DNA of 64,000 nucleotides. Source: Rhizophagus clarus (lineage: Eukaryota; Glomeromycota; Glomeromycetes; Glomerales; Glomeraceae). Under the pieces are notes generated by a model, which was not told the origin of the DNA, did not search any database, and saw only the letters and a program-made list of their open reading frames with translations. The stretch lies in the NCBI GenBank assembly GCA_015698045.1, contig BLAL01000160.1:1054001-1118000 (forward strand). The letters run 5' to 3'. The translations under genes and the position numbers were made by a program. Below are positions 24,401-37,474 of this stretch, in pieces; within the stretch, counting starts at the first letter, position 1, and the number at the start of each line of letters is the position of its first letter.

Positions 24401-27099
24401 GGATGTAGTAGTTAAAGGTAATGAATTCGATATCAAGACATATTTTTGATGATTAGCAGAAGTGTTATTCAACGCATAAAATTCTTCTGTGATTGATAAT
24501 ATGTGTTCTAAGCCAGCCTTAGATGAAGAAATAAGGGTAGAATCATCCATAAAGACCAGGTTGTTGACAACAATATCTGGAGTGGAGCCCATCGTATTAG
24601 AAGAGAGCGTTGGAGAACGCAGAATATAAGGATCCAGCATCTCAGTTTTTAAAACCGTCAGAAGAGGATCGATGTAAATAACCCACAAGAGTGGGGAAAT
24701 CACTTCGCCTTGGTCAATACCAATGCGAACCCGATAAGAAGGAGTCTTACCGTATGCAGTAAAAACCCGATTTGAATGGTTCATAAAAAGAGACAAGATG
24801 AGTGTGGTAGCAGACGTGGGTAAACGGATGCGTTCCAGAGCGAATTTCAACATAGTAAGATTAACAGAGTCGAATGCTTTGGAGATGTCTTGTGAAAGAA
24901 TCCAAAGAGGAGAATTATTGTGGTTGGCATCATGAATAATAGATTCAAGAGTAATGATTGAATCCCGACAGGTTCCTCCAGGCAGCCCGGCGAAGTTACC
25001 ACCTTTAAGGACGTTGTGAGCAGCTAAAATGGCAGACAAGCGGTTATAAAAAAGCTTGACAAAGGACTTCCGAATAACTTCCAGAAGCGTAATAGGATGA
25101 GTGTTTTTCAATTGGCAATGCCATTCATGTGGTTTGGGGATAGGAAAAACCATAGCTTGTTGCCACAAGTCAGAAATGTCAGTGGAAGCGAAACATTTGC
25201 GGATTAAAAGTAAAAGCAAGGAGTTGGTGGTAGGTCCTAAATGTTTCAGCATTTCATATGTAATCATAGAAGGACCAGAAGCTTTGCCATTGGGCATGGA
25301 TGAAACCGTAGAGAGCCATTCCTCTAAGGAAGGGGGAGACAGGAGGGAATTATAAATATCAGGAGAAACAGTATCCATGGGCGAGTATACCGAACGCCAT
25401 CTATCAGGTAAAGCTGATATATGCGAAGGGGGGTAGACTTGACGGGAACCGCATGTTGAAAATGATTGACCACGGCGTTAGAAACATCCTTTGGGTCTGT
25501 CAACAATTGAGAAGTAGAAGGATGATCGATAAAGACGCGATCCAACACTATACAACGATGTGAACGAGAAAGCGCTGAATTGATAAACGAAGAGATGTCA
25601 GTATCGAAAGCCTGATCACGAGATTCCAGATGAGCCTTGATAGAGGAATCCTGAAATTCTTTTTCTTTCAAAAGGTGTAAGCCCCTTAATAGTTTAGAAG
25701 CATGTAATAGGATTTGAAATAAGTTATTAAAATTATCCGTCTGGTAAGAAGATAAAGATGAGGGTAAGATAGGGACGGCAGAAAGGGTAGATTTGTACAA
25801 ATTAAATATATTATTTAATCGGATCAAGTAACCAGACCATTTACGGTCATGAGAGGAAGAAAAGGTGTGCGGGTATTTCCGTAACAATCTGATGGAATGA
25901 AGAACGCGATTGAGGAAACGATAGTGTTGTAACAGGGTTTTCAAATCTTTAGGGAGTTTAGGGGTATAGTCATTGCCAACAGTACGCGCAGGAAGAACAG
26001 CGTTGGCACCAGCAATAATGTTAGTGTGTAAATATTCACACATTCGATTGATATGCCAAGAGGCAAAAATGGTGGGAGATACATTGCATAAATTATCAAT
26101 ATGAGCAGAAAAATCATCCCATTGTGAAGGGGTGACTGAATCAAAGGAAAAAATATGACGAGAATGATGTTTAAGTTGTCGAGCACGAGCTGGCTTGGTA
26201 GAAGAAGATAAAAAGGAACAATCATAATATGTAATAACAGGATTGTGATCAGAAAAATTAACATCACGCGTGTCGAAAATGACAGAGGTGAGTAAAAAAC
26301 GTTTAAGAAGGGGACAAGACCAAACATAATCAATGCGGGAAATAATATCCGCACGATGAAAGGTGCCCAAAGAATCAGAAGAAAAGTTAACAGGGGTAAA
26401 ATCAGCATATCCATTAGATAAAAGAAAATTAAAGAGACGATGGATACGTTTGGAAGCGATTTGAGGTTGGTTAAAGAAAAGAGGGTAAAATTGATCTACA
26501 TGCATATTAAAATTGCCACAAACAGCGTGATGAAAGCCTAATCTCTTGGCATCTGATAAAGCGCGAATAAGGAGGTCGATAGTCTCGTCGCGCAGAGATT
26601 GATCAGAAGTAGGAGGAATATAAATAACAAAAATACGCAGCTTAACGTGACCTTTAAAATATAAGTTAACAGAAAGCAATCGTGATGAAAAGGAAAAATA
26701 AGTATGAACATGAGAAGCCAAAGAATTCTCAATAAAAAGGGAAACACCCCCAGAAGAACGAACATGTTGGGAGGTGTCCAAGACAGAAGAAAAAACAGTA
26801 TAATTAGATAGTCGTTTGGACAAAAAATGCATTTGTTTGGGATGTAAATGGGTGTCGACAACACCACCAAAGGAGATATGTTTGAGGGAAAAGAAATCAT
26901 TTCATAATAATTCAATTTTGTTGTGAGAAAACATCTTAAGACCGTTAATGTTAAGAGAGGAAATATTAAAGGAATTGCGAGGGGAAGGAGTAGGAGAAGT
27001 AGAAGAGAATAAGGAATCTTGTAAAGAGAGATTATCTATATTTAAAGGGTTGGGAGGATTGCGCACAAAGGAATCATAATTAAAATTATTGTCTGTCAT
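21461..27099 (-). pseudogene. LINE copy 2 ORF2 (broken)
   Basis: Endonuclease, RT with FMDD at about 24,548, RNase H (YTDGSLVDLG, RAEAAAIYAAL, IYTDSQAAIDGL) and the C-terminal CRSCRDRKEDLMHLILC finger are all recognisable. Damage: an in-frame stop at about 26,904 after KIELL, a one-base frameshift near 25,430 after VPVKSTP, a stop at about 24,017 after ILYLS, and a stop at about 22,514 after KGHDGNY. The catalytic RT and RNase H residues themselves are preserved. Confidence 0.92.
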
Positions 27100-27149
27100 T
27101 AAAACACTATGATAAGATCAGACGGGGTAAAAAAGAAAGAGAGAGTGTA

Positions 27150-29287
27150 TTAATTAGAACCAGCTGTACTAGCCGAGTTCGAGGAAGAAGAAGAAGATGT
27201 AATTAAGCCGATGAAACCGCTAATAGAGTTAGCGAGCATGTCCAACTTGTTCTCAATAGCAGAATGCTTCGCATTAATGGCTTGAATTTCATCGCGGGTT
27301 TGAGCGGAGGAAGGAACCGCTTAAGAGGTAGGAGAGGAAGATGAGATTTCAGAGTGAACAATAGGAGCGGAGAGGGAAGCGCTAAGTGGGCATGATGGAG
27401 TAAAGCCAGGAGACAGGGGGTTGAGACGTGTTGGTACAGGCGAAGTAGTCGGCCGAGAGAGTACCAGCGCAACAGTAGAAGTGGAAGTAGAATCGGACGT
27501 AGGCGGTGCGTCTATGAGCATAGCTGAAGTCTGATTGGTGGCTGGGATATCAGGCGGGGGTAGCAGACTGAGGTGCTGTTCAATACGAGTCATACGTCTA
27601 TTGTTGAGCTCTAAGGCAGTGATACGATCTCGGACTTCTGCCATGTCTTGTTGGAGAGATTTCAACAAGGATAGAATATTAGCAGCATCGTGAGGAGACA
27701 TGGTACTAGATTGATTGGATGTTGAGAGGAGAGGAGGAGTACGCAAGACCGCAGAAAAGGAAACTGAACGGTCACATTTGTCATTAGATTTAGAGCGATC
27801 CCTGCGAGGATTGTGATTAAGTTGGGCATTGGCCAAGGGCTTTTGTGACTGGTATGGTTGAGAGTTGCTAGGATCTTTTGAGCGTGAGCGTGAACGAGAG
27901 CCTGAGCGTGAACGTTCTTTAGGTCTAGCAGGTTGGTTGATGTTGAATCATTCTTTAAGAGCAGCCACCGGGTTCCTTCCTCTAGTACGACCCCTATCTT
28001 GGAGGCTTGGGCACTGATTGGGAGCACAGTCTAATTTACCACATCTGTGGTAAAGTTTATTAGTATTATCTGGGAGGTTCCATTGCAATGTATGACCTCG
28101 GAAACCAATAATCTGCTCCATGGCAGCATCCATGGTTTCTTGGGAATTGAAGGTGACATAAGCCTATCGCTTGGGTTTGTAGGAGTTTAAGGAGAGAGGA
28201 ACATTGACAGCCTTAGCACCTAGGTCTCTGGTGAGGGGAGCCAGATCAATATCTTTGGTGTTGGGAGGTAATTGTGTGAGCGTAGCAACGAATTCACGGC
28301 AGGAGGATTTTTGATCGACAGTGTAGTGACATGGAGTCACCTGGAGGCAGGTGGAGAAGCAATAAACGGCCCATTGGGTGTCAAAATGAGCAATAGAGAG
28401 GGGAGAATCGTAAACAATTCTGGCTTGTTGCACTTTAGCATTTCTTCTGGAGTAAACTCAACAGGATGCAATGTTACCAAATTTTTTAAAGTAAGATATG
28501 ATATTCTCTTTGGTTAAGAAGAAAAGGATGTCAGTAACTTGGATGGCTCAGAGATCTTCATCGCTCTGGAGCTGCTTGGGATCGTGGGCATGAAATACAA
28601 GATCTGGGAACTGTTGGTGAGCAGCACCAACACAGGCGTCACAGGCCTCCTTGGATTGGAAATGAATAATGAGGCGTTTGGTATCACCAGAACCAGTCAT
28701 TCTTGCTTTTCCAGTATATGATTCGTACATTTCCAAAAAGGTGTTGTTGACGGCATCAATCAATGCCTTATTTGTAGTGAAGTTCTTTAAAGTTTCAAGG
28801 GCAGAGTTGGGGGCAGCCGCAGCTTGAAAATCATTTCTGTCGATGGAGAAGATTGGAGATTGAACAAGGAATTGATCAGCCGGCGGATCATCATCAGTAG
28901 CCTTATCAGGCGACGCGTTAGGGGGGATGCAAGAGTCGTTGTTCTAGCATGCATAGACGCGTTGAGTCCATCAGACGCGTTATCGTTAAGCGCAGAAAGA
29001 GCCGCAGCCATATTCAGATGGGAGGAGAGAGAAGTCGAAGCAGTATTATTTTCTTTAGGAGGAGAAGAGGGACCTTCTACTTCAACGTCAGCCGCTGGAC
29101 TGGCAACGTAGTCTTTATCCATAGTATTGTCAGAGGTAGTTCGAGTACGTTTTTGCTGAACGGTATTCTCACCGTCAGAACTAGAGTTATCAGAGTTATT
29201 ATTGTTATTTCTTCGTTCTTGGCGGCTGGCCTTCCTACTATTAGGATTAAAGGAGCCGCGGCCTTGTCTAGCAACGTTGTTAGGCAT
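27150..29287 (-). pseudogene. LINE copy 2 ORF1 (broken)
   Basis: Starts MPNNVARQGRG like copy 3. The reading frame is lost near 28,925 (after TTTLASP), there is a stop at about 28,548 after SDEDL, and further stops near 28,460, 28,165 and 27,945. The zinc knuckle here reads CHRC...C...C with Asp for Gly between. The C-terminal segment with the coiled coil ends at 27,150 in the same GSN as copies 1 and 3. Confidence 0.88.
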
Positions 29288-29389
29288 ATTCGAGGACTTT
29301 TGGGTAAGGAAAACTACAAGTTTTTATGAAAAAAATGTTAGCTAAAAAAATGGACAGAGTGATCAGCGGAAAAAGAAGCGCAGATTGTT

Positions 29390-29404
29390 AGAATTTAAAT
29401 TTAA
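29390..29404. repeat. 15-bp target repeat at LINE copy 2/copy 3 junction, one mismatch
   Basis: AGAATTTAAATTTAA: one C-to-T difference from the other three copies, which breaks the palindrome. Confidence 0.83.
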
Positions 29405-29661
29405 GGCAAACGCGGCATAGTAGCCCTTATCTTTATTAATTATTATTAAACGAATACAATTTACAAAACATAAAAAGAAACATAATAAAATAAAATTAAC
29501 TAAAAACAAAACTATATAGTCTCCTAAGTAAAAATATAGTAATAAACCTATCCTAAAAAGAATAAATCGCATTACACTAAATTTCCCTAGATCTTCCCCC
29601 TTGATATATTCCAACCAAAGTAGAAGCAACTATGCTAACATAATAACAGATAACACGCCCA

Positions 29662-32600
29662 CTATAAAAATCGACATCTCATCCTGCAAAAGCAGTTATT
29701 AAGTAGCACCGTTAGACGACCCATAAAACCCGACAAGTGTTTAAACCATGGCAAACCTTGAGTCATCGAGTTCTTAATCCAATCAACTTCGGAGTCACGT
29801 GAAGTCACGAGATGGGTCGGAGGAGGTAACGAGAAGAAAGGCACATACGACGTGGCAGGCAAATTAGACGGCCGAGAAGTAGTTTTCAATTTGAGGGTAA
29901 TGTTCATCGCGTCTTCCCATTTACTTTTGTCATAAGTACGCGGATTCCAAATGCGTCGTCTGAGCTGTTGGATGAAATTGTTGTGTATCGCGGCTACGAC
30001 CTTCATAGCAGAACACCTAGGGATGGAGAGTTCAACGAACAAATCGATAAACATAGCAGGCAAACAACCTCGGATAAGCGCGTAAGAGGACCAATTAGAA
30101 GAAGAAATAGTCCAACATGAGAGAGAAGAAAGTTTCCTGAACATAGGCGTAGGATCCATTTCAGCTAAATCCCCAGCTTCTCGAAGCTTGGAAAACAAAT
30201 GGTTTTGATAGGATTGTAAAATTTGATGCATTACAGATCGACGTTTGGAACAAAGGATCAAATGCATCAAGTCTTCCATGCGATCGCGGCATGAGCGGCA
30301 GGTAAGAAGATCAATATACAAATCAGAGCGAGTAAGTTTCAGCTTCTCCAAAAGAGGCAAATCATCAAGGAAGAGTTTAAACTTGAAAGTGTAATGTCGC
30401 ACGGCGTGAGAAGCCTGGAAAGAAGCATCATGAGCCGGGGAAAAATTAAGAGTAAACCAGGTGAGTTCACAGTCCACTACATAGTCGTCGCTTTCAAACA
30501 GGCAATATAAAAATTGAAAACGCTTGAGAGATAAAAGGTCCTTCAAAAAGGTGGCCTGGAAGTGGAGCTTGAAGAGCCGCCTGGGATTAGATTCACAAAC
30601 CACATTGTCATATACCAGACGGACAGGATGCGAGGAAGTGTAAGCGTCCACGGGCAAAAGAGGAGCTGTATCAGAGTGATGAGCGGAATTCGCAAGAGAA
30701 TCAGCAAATTCGTTCCAGTAGTTGCCATCGTGACCTTTGACTTTGACGGGAGAGACCGCGAGATTATTGGAATGAACAAGTCGCTCAATAGAAGCTCACA
30801 GCTTGAAGTTAGTAGTTTTGTAAAACAGACGACTATTAGAATAGGTAAAAGATGCACATAGACGCAGACCATCAATGGCAGCTTGGGAGTCCGTGTAAAT
30901 AGTGACAGCAGAATCAGCCGGAGTGACGCTTAAAGCAGCGTAAATTGCAGCAGCTTCAGCTCTGGTAGAGGAGGGCCAGTTCCGTATAGTACCGTGTGCA
31001 TATGTAGCAACAGAGTTAAGATATCCAGCGTCGGAAATTATTTGGACCCAAGACCAACCCATCGAGACTTCCGGAGTTCCGAGGTTAAACAAAGAACCAT
31101 CGGTATAATAATGATAGTGAGAGCCTGACGGGAGGGGAACTGAGGAAGAAAATGAAGATCGATTTTCTATAAAGGGAGACATGGTAAGGTCACCCACAAC
31201 AATAGAAGAAGAAGAAGAAAAATCTGGCAAAAGATCAAGACGCCAATAATAAGGAATAACGGTGATACTAAGATCAGCCCAAGTATGAGGAGAAATGACT
31301 TCCAAAGTAGACTGACGAATGCGTTCACAATTTGTAGGCAAAATCATGGATCGCAACAAAGAAATCTTGAAGGTGCAGCGAGGTGGAACGGCAGAATATT
31401 TACTAGCCGAAGGAAACGGAACATGCGCGTCACAGCCTGGACAGGGACGAAGGCGGACAACATCCCCAGGAGAGGAGAGACAGTCAGATATCCAATGAAC
31501 AATCACACAGGTATCCTTCTTGGGTTGGACGCTAAGCTGTTTGCCGAAAAGAGGGGTACCGTTGTCATCAAGCGTGACGAGCCAATGCCGATTCTTTTGC
31601 GATGTAGTGGTACCAGGAAGTAGGATGATGGAAGAAGCAACAGAAGGAGGGCGTACATACTGATCAGTCAACTGATCATGAGAGCCAGGAAGGGTCGTAT
31701 GGGCCTTGATATCCAAATACCATTTATGTGGGAGAGAACGGCCACGCTTATCCTTAAGGTGGGCAATATAAGCAGTGCGATAAGCTGTCCAGGAAATGAG
31801 ATAAGAGCCAGAAGGCGCAATTAATTGCGACAAGTAATAGAGATGGCGTTTCCGAAGGACCTTGAGGCAAGCTTTAAAAACCTGCGGGCTCATACACGAA
31901 TATAAAGGAGTATGACCAGGAAGAGTAAGGTCCGGTAAAGTTGGAGAGAACTGAGCATGTTGCAAGCGGAAGGGGGTAGAAACCATGGAAGCAATAGTGC
32001 ACGCGATATAGTCACATTTAAAAATATTCATGTTGGACCATAAGGACCAATCATCCACCATCAAAGGAGAAATAGGAATCAAAAACCTAAATTGTATCAA
32101 CATTAATCTATAAATAAACAAACGTTGAATAAAAGGTGTAGAAGAATTAGCCATCAAAAATAAATTATTAACATGATATTGTGTCAGATGAGAAGATAGA
32201 TTAGTCAAGCCCAAAGCTTGGGAAAGATAAAGTATAGGATTGGGAAGAGAACGGGAAAAATTAGCCTTATGCTTGACGAGAGAGCGTATGGAACGTGTAG
32301 CAGCATAACAATCCGATGCTGAAAGGTGGGTGACTTGCATGCGGTACTCGAGTTTAGGAACGAGCACCAAGTTATAAAGGTAGACCACTTGTTTAGCAGA
32401 GAGCTTGGCCGGGCGAAGAGTGGCGGCGAACGAATTACATTCACTGGCAATTTGTTTTTTGACAAAATCACGAGAGCCTTTGATATTAAACCATACCCCT
32501 AAAAAACGAAAAGAAGAAGTAATAGAAAGAGGGGTAACGGAGATGGAAGAAATGTCGTTCAAAGACGATAAGGATAAGTGAAATTCCACAGGGAGAATAG

Positions 32601-35298
32601 TGGATGTGGTGGTTAAAGGCAAGGAATTTGATATCAAGACATATTTCTGATGGTTGGCAGAAGTATTGTTCAACGAATAGAATTCTTCTGTGATTGATAA
32701 CATATGTTCCAGCCCAGCCTTCGATGAAGAAATAAGAGTGGAATCATCCATAAAGACCAGATTGTTGATAGAAATATCAGGAATAGAGACCGTATCAGCG
32801 GAAGATAATGATGGGGATCGTAATACATAAGGATCCAACATCTCAGATTTTAAAACAGTCAAAAGAGGATCGATGTAAATGACCCATAAAAGCGGGGAAA
32901 TCACTTCACCTTGGTCTATACCGATGCGAACCCGGTAGGAAGAAGTCTCACCGTGGGCAGTAAACACCCGATTTGAACGATTCATAAAAAGAGATAAAAT
33001 AAGCGTGATAGCAGTCGCAGGTAGACGAATGCGTTCTAGAGCGAATTTCAGCATAGTCAAATTGACAGAGTCAAAGGCTTTAGAGATGTCTTGCGACAAA
33101 ATCCAGAGAGGAGAATTGGAGTGATTGGCATCGTGAATGATGGACTCAAGGGTGATGATTGGGTCACGGCAGGTGCCTCCAGGTAGCCCCGCAAAATTGC
33201 CACCTTTAAGAACATTGTGGCTAGCTAGTACGGTAGACAATCGGTTGTAAAAAAGCTTGACAAAGGATTTTCGGATAACTTCCAGAAGTGTAATGGGACG
33301 GGTATTTTTTAATTGGCAGCGCCATTCGTGCGGCTTGGGGATGGGAAAAACCATAGCTTGTCGCCAGAGATCAGGAATGTCAGCAATAGCAAAACATTTA
33401 CGGATCAATATCAAGAGAAGAGAGTTGGCAGTAGGTCCCAAATGTTTGAGCATTTCATAGGTAATCATGGAAGGGCTGGGAGCTTTGCCATTGGGCATAG
33501 AAGAAACCGTAGAGAGCCATTCCTCTAAGGAAGGGGGAGACAATAGGGAATTATAAATATCAGGAGAAACAGAATCCATAGGTAAGTACGCGGAACGCCA
33601 TCGAGCAGGCAGAGCTGATATATGCGAAGGTGGGGAGGATTTAATAGGAACAGCATTTTGAAAATGTTGAACCACAGCATCAGAAATGTCCTTTGGGTCC
33701 GTCAACAATTGAGGAGTGGTAGGATGATCAATAAAAACACGATCCAAAACGATGCGACGACGTGAGCGAGAAAGCGCTGAGCTAATAAATGAAGAAATGT
33801 CAGTATCAAAATTCTGGTCACGAGACGCCAAATGAGCCTTGATAGAAGAGTCCTGGAATTCTTTTTCTTTCAAAAGGTGTAAACCTCTTAACAAAGAAGA
33901 GGCACGTGAAAGAGTACTATATATAGAATTAAAATTATCCGTCCGACAAGAAAGTAAAGTTGAAGGTAAAACAGGGACGGAGGAAAAAGTGGATTTATAC
34001 AAATTAAATATATTATTTAATCTGGTCAAATAACCAGACCATTTACGGTCATGGGAAGAAGAAAAGGTATGTGGGTATTTACGTAATAATCTAACAGAGT
34101 GAAGAACACGATTAAGGAAGCGATAATGCTGTATTAGGGTTTCTAAATCTTTAGGGATTTTTGGGGTATGGTCATTACCAACAGTTCGTGCGGGTAGGAG
34201 AGCATTGGCACCAGCAATAATGGTAGTGTGTAAATATTCACACATACGATTGATGTGCCAAGAAGCAAATACAACGGGAGAAGTATTGCATAGATTGTCA
34301 ACATGAGCAGAAAAGTCCTCCCATAGCGAGGGGGTAACCGAGTCAAAGGAAAATATGCGACGAGAACGTCGTTGGAGCTGCCGAGCACGTGCTGGCTTGA
34401 GAGAAAAAAATAAAAAGGAAGAATCATAATAAGTAATAACAGGATTATGATCAGAAAGGCTAAGATCACGCACGTCAAAAATGACAGAAGTGAGTAAAAA
34501 TCGTTTAAGAAGGGGACAAGACCAGACATAATCAATGCGGGAAACAATATCCGCACGATGAAAGGTGCCCAAAGAGGTAGAAGAAAAATTTACAGGGGTA
34601 AAGTCAACATATCCATTTGATAAAAGAAAATTAAAAAGACGATGGATACGTTTGGAGGCGATTTGAGGTTGATTGAAAAATATAGGGTAAAATTAATCAA
34701 GGTGCATATTAAAATCGCCACAAACAGCGTGGTGAAAACCTAATCGTTTAGCATCCGATAGGGCGGAAATAAGGAGGTCGATAGTATCATCGCGCAAGGA
34801 TTGATCGGAAGGAGGAGGGATATAAACAACAAAAATTCGAAGCTTAATGTTTCCTTTAAAGTATAGGTCAACAGAAAGCAAGCGAGATGAAAGTGAAGTA
34901 TAAGTGTGAACATGAGACGCCAAAGAATTTTCAATAAAGAGGGAAACACCCCCGGAAGAACGAACGTGTTGGGAGGTATCCAAAACAGAGGAAAAAACAG
35001 TATAATTAGAAAGTCTTTTAGACAAAAAATGCATTTGTTTAGGATGTATATGAGTGTCAACGATACCACCAAAGGAGATGTGTTTGAGGGAAAAGAAATC
35101 ATTTAAAAGCTCGACCTTATTCTGTGAAAACATCTTAAGACCGTTAATGTTAAGAGAGGAAATGTTAAAGGAATTGCGGGAGGAGAGCAAAGGAGAAGTA
35201 GAAGAAAATAAAGAATCTTGTAGGGTAAGGTTATCTATGTCTATGGGGTTGGGGGGATTGCGTACAAAAGAATCGTAATCAAAATTATTGTCCGTCAT
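29662..35298 (-). pseudogene. LINE copy 3 ORF2: APE endonuclease-RT-RNase H, two nonsense codons
   Basis: A 1,879-codon frame with no frameshift. Residues 1-300 are an APE/EEP endonuclease (SLNINGLK, IVDTH, YIPPPS, GDFNMHLD at 194-201, SRIDYVW, SDHNPV). The RT occupies about 540-900, with an SQDISKAFDSV segment, GIDQGEVISPLLW, and catalytic FMDD near 850. RNase H has YTDGS near 1,398, RAEAAAIYAAL and IYTDSQAAIDGL near 1,468, and KVKGHDGNY. A CRSCRDRMEDLMHLILC finger lies near 1,665-1,682. The two breaks are TAA at 34,693-34,695 directly after GDFNMHLD, and TGA at 30,796-30,798 within RNase H. The other copies keep a sense codon at each of these positions. Confidence 0.93.
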
Positions 35299-35347
35299 TA
35301 TAGCACTATGATAAAATCAGACGGGGAAGGTATGAGAAAAAGAACAA

Positions 35348-37474
35348 TTAATTAGAACCAGCTTTATTAGCTGAGTCCGAGGAAGATGAAGAGGAAGCAA
35401 TAGATCCAATAAAACCGCTAATAGAGTTGGCAAGTATATCCAATTTATTTTCAATAGCTGAATGCTTCGCATTAATGGCTTGAATTTCATCGTGAGTTTG
35501 GGTGGAGGGGGGAGCCATATAAGAAGTAGAAGACAATGAGGAGATATCAGGGATATCAACAGGAGCGGAGATGGGAGCTCTAACTGGTCGCGAAGGAATG
35601 AAACCAGGAGATAAGGGGTCGAGAGTCCTTTGTACGGGCGAAATAGCGGGGCGAGGAGAGACCTGCTTAACAGTAGGAGCAGGTATAGCCAGTGCGTCTA
35701 TGAGCATCTCAGAAGTCTGACTAGCGGTTGGGATGTCAGGCGGGGGAAGCAAACCAAGGTGTTGCTCAATACGACTCATACGTCTATCGTTGAGTTCTAA
35801 GGCGGTGATACGATCCCGAACGTCAGCCATGTCTTGTTGGAGAGATTTCAACAGGGATAGAATATTAGCAGCCTCGTGAGGAGACATAGTAGTAGCTTGA
35901 TTGGGTGTTGAGAAAGGAGGGGGAGAACGTACGACCGTAGAAAAAGATACTGAACGGTCACGTTTATCATTGGATTTAGAGCGTTCCCGACGAGGATTGC
36001 TATTAAGTCGGGAGTTAGCCAAGGGTTTTGGTGGTTGGGAGGATTGAGAGTTACCAGGACCATTGGATCGCAAACGCAAACGAGAACCTGAGCGTGAACG
36101 CTCTTTAATTCTGGTAGGTTGGTTGATATTGAATCGTTCTTTAAGTGCAGCCACCGGGTTCCTTCCCCTAGAACGACCTCGATCTTGGCGGCTTGGGCAC
36201 TGAGAGGGGGCACAGCCTAATTTACCACATCTGTGGCAAAGTTTATTGGTATTGTCAGGGAGGTTCCATTGTAATGTATGGCCGCGGAAACCAATGATTT
36301 GTTCCATAGCGGCATCCATGGTTTCTTGAGAATTGAACGTGACATAAGCCCAACGTTTGGGTTTATAGGAATTCAGGAAAAGAGGAACGTTGACAGCCTT
36401 AGCACCAAGATCTCTTGTGAGGGGAGCCAGGTCGATATCCTTTGTGTTAGGAGGTAGTTGCGTGAGCGTAGCAACAAAAGCTCGGCGGGAGGATTTCTGA
36501 TCGACTGTGTAATGACACGGAGTCACCCGGAGGCAGGTGGAGAAGCAGTAAACGGCCCATTGGGTGTCAAAGCGAGTGATAGAAAGGGCAGAATCATAGA
36601 CAATTCTGGCTTGTTGTACTTTGGCATTTTTCCTGGAGTAAACTCGACAGGATTGAATATTACCGAATTTCTTGAAATAAGACATGATATTGTCTTTAGA
36701 TAAGAAGAAAGGAATATCAGTAACTTGGATGGCTCGGAGGTCCTCATCACTCCGGAGCTGCTTAGGATCGTGGGCATGAAATACAAGATCCGGGAACTGT
36801 TGGTGAGCAGCACCAACGCAGGCATCACGGGCCTCCTTGGATTGGAAATGAATAACGAGGCGTTTGGCATCACCAGAACCAGTCATTCTAGCTTTACCGG
36901 TGTACGATTCGTACATTTCTAAAAAGGTATTGTTGACGGCATCAATCAATGCCTTATTGGTAGTGAAGTTCTTTAAGGTTTCAGGGGCTGAGTTGGGGGC
37001 AGCCGCAGCTTGAAAATCATTTCTGTCGATGGAGAAGGTTGGAGATTGAACAAGGAATTGATCAGCCGGAGGATCAATATCAGTAGCCTGATCAGGCGAC
37101 GCGTTAAGGGGGGATGCAGGAGTCGTTGTTCTAGCATGCATGGACGCGTTGAGTCCATCAGACGCGTTGTCGTTAGGCGCAGAAAGAGCCGCAGCCATAT
37201 TCGGGTGGGAGGAGAAAGAAGTTGAAGCAGTATTATTTTCTTTAGGAGGAGAAGAGGGACCTTCTACTTCAACGTCAGCCGCTGGACTGGCAACGTAATC
37301 TTCATCCATAGTATTGTCAGAGGTGGTTCGAGTACGTTTTTGCTGAACGGTGTTCTCACCGTCAGAACCAGAGTTATCAGAGTTATTATTGTTATTTCTT
37401 CGTTCTTGGCGGCTGGCCTTCCTACTATTAGGATTAAAGGAGCCGCGGCCTCGTCTAGCAACGTTATTAGGCAT
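35348..37474 (-). CDS. LINE copy 3 ORF1: RNA-binding/zinc-knuckle protein, intact
   Basis: Intact 708-residue ORF1 and the best copy in the array. The start chosen is MPNNVARRGRG at 37474, shared with copy 2; an upstream in-frame Met lies outside the element. Order: Arg/Asn/Ser-rich N-terminus (1-70); acidic Ser/Pro/Ala-rich segment; an RRM-like region from about 180 (NTFLEMYESYTGK, then VTDIPFFLSKDNIMSYFKKFG); a second RRM-like region (FVATLTQLPPNTKDIDL, then RWAYVTFNSQETMDAAM); a zinc knuckle CHRCGKLGCAPSQC with Cx2Cx4Cx4C spacing, in which Cys replaces the usual His; an Arg/Ser-rich stretch; and a coiled coil (ILSLLKSLQQDMADVRDRIT). It would bind element RNA with ORF2. Confidence 0.9.
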   Translation of the reverse strand: MPNNVARRGRGSFNPNSRKASRQERRNNNNNSDNSGSDGENTVQQKRTRTTSDNTMDEDYVASPAADVEVEGPSSPPKENNTASTSFSSHPNMAAALSAPNDNASDGLNASMHARTTTPASPLNASPDQATDIDPPADQFLVQSPTFSIDRNDFQAAAAPNSAPETLKNFTTNKALIDAVNNTFLEMYESYTGKARMTGSGDAKRLVIHFQSKEARDACVGAAHQQFPDLVFHAHDPKQLRSDEDLRAIQVTDIPFFLSKDNIMSYFKKFGNIQSCRVYSRKNAKVQQARIVYDSALSITRFDTQWAVYCFSTCLRVTPCHYTVDQKSSRRAFVATLTQLPPNTKDIDLAPLTRDLGAKAVNVPLFLNSYKPKRWAYVTFNSQETMDAAMEQIIGFRGHTLQWNLPDNTNKLCHRCGKLGCAPSQCPSRQDRGRSRGRNPVAALKERFNINQPTRIKERSRSGSRLRLRSNGPGNSQSSQPPKPLANSRLNSNPRRERSKSNDKRDRSVSFSTVVRSPPPFSTPNQATTMSPHEAANILSLLKSLQQDMADVRDRITALELNDRRMSRIEQHLGLLPPPDIPTASQTSEMLIDALAIPAPTVKQVSPRPAISPVQRTLDPLSPGFIPSRPVRAPISAPVDIPDISSLSSTSYMAPPSTQTHDEIQAINAKHSAIENKLDILANSISGFIGSIASSSSSSDSANKAGSN

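Larger units (their letters stand above)
21201..29389 (-). mobile_element. LINE copy 2, full length about 8.2 kb
   Basis: Second head-to-tail copy. It has the same 3' end (GCGTTTGCC in sense), the same 5' leader ending near GATCACTCTGTCC, and the same two-ORF organisation. It is intermediate in decay, with a handful of stops and at least two frameshifts. Confidence 0.93.

Noticed and set aside
15811..37225. Many plus-strand open frames of 60-126 codons inside the LINE copies
   Set aside because: They are antisense shadows of ORF1/ORF2, recur at the same place in each copy and have no recognisable content.
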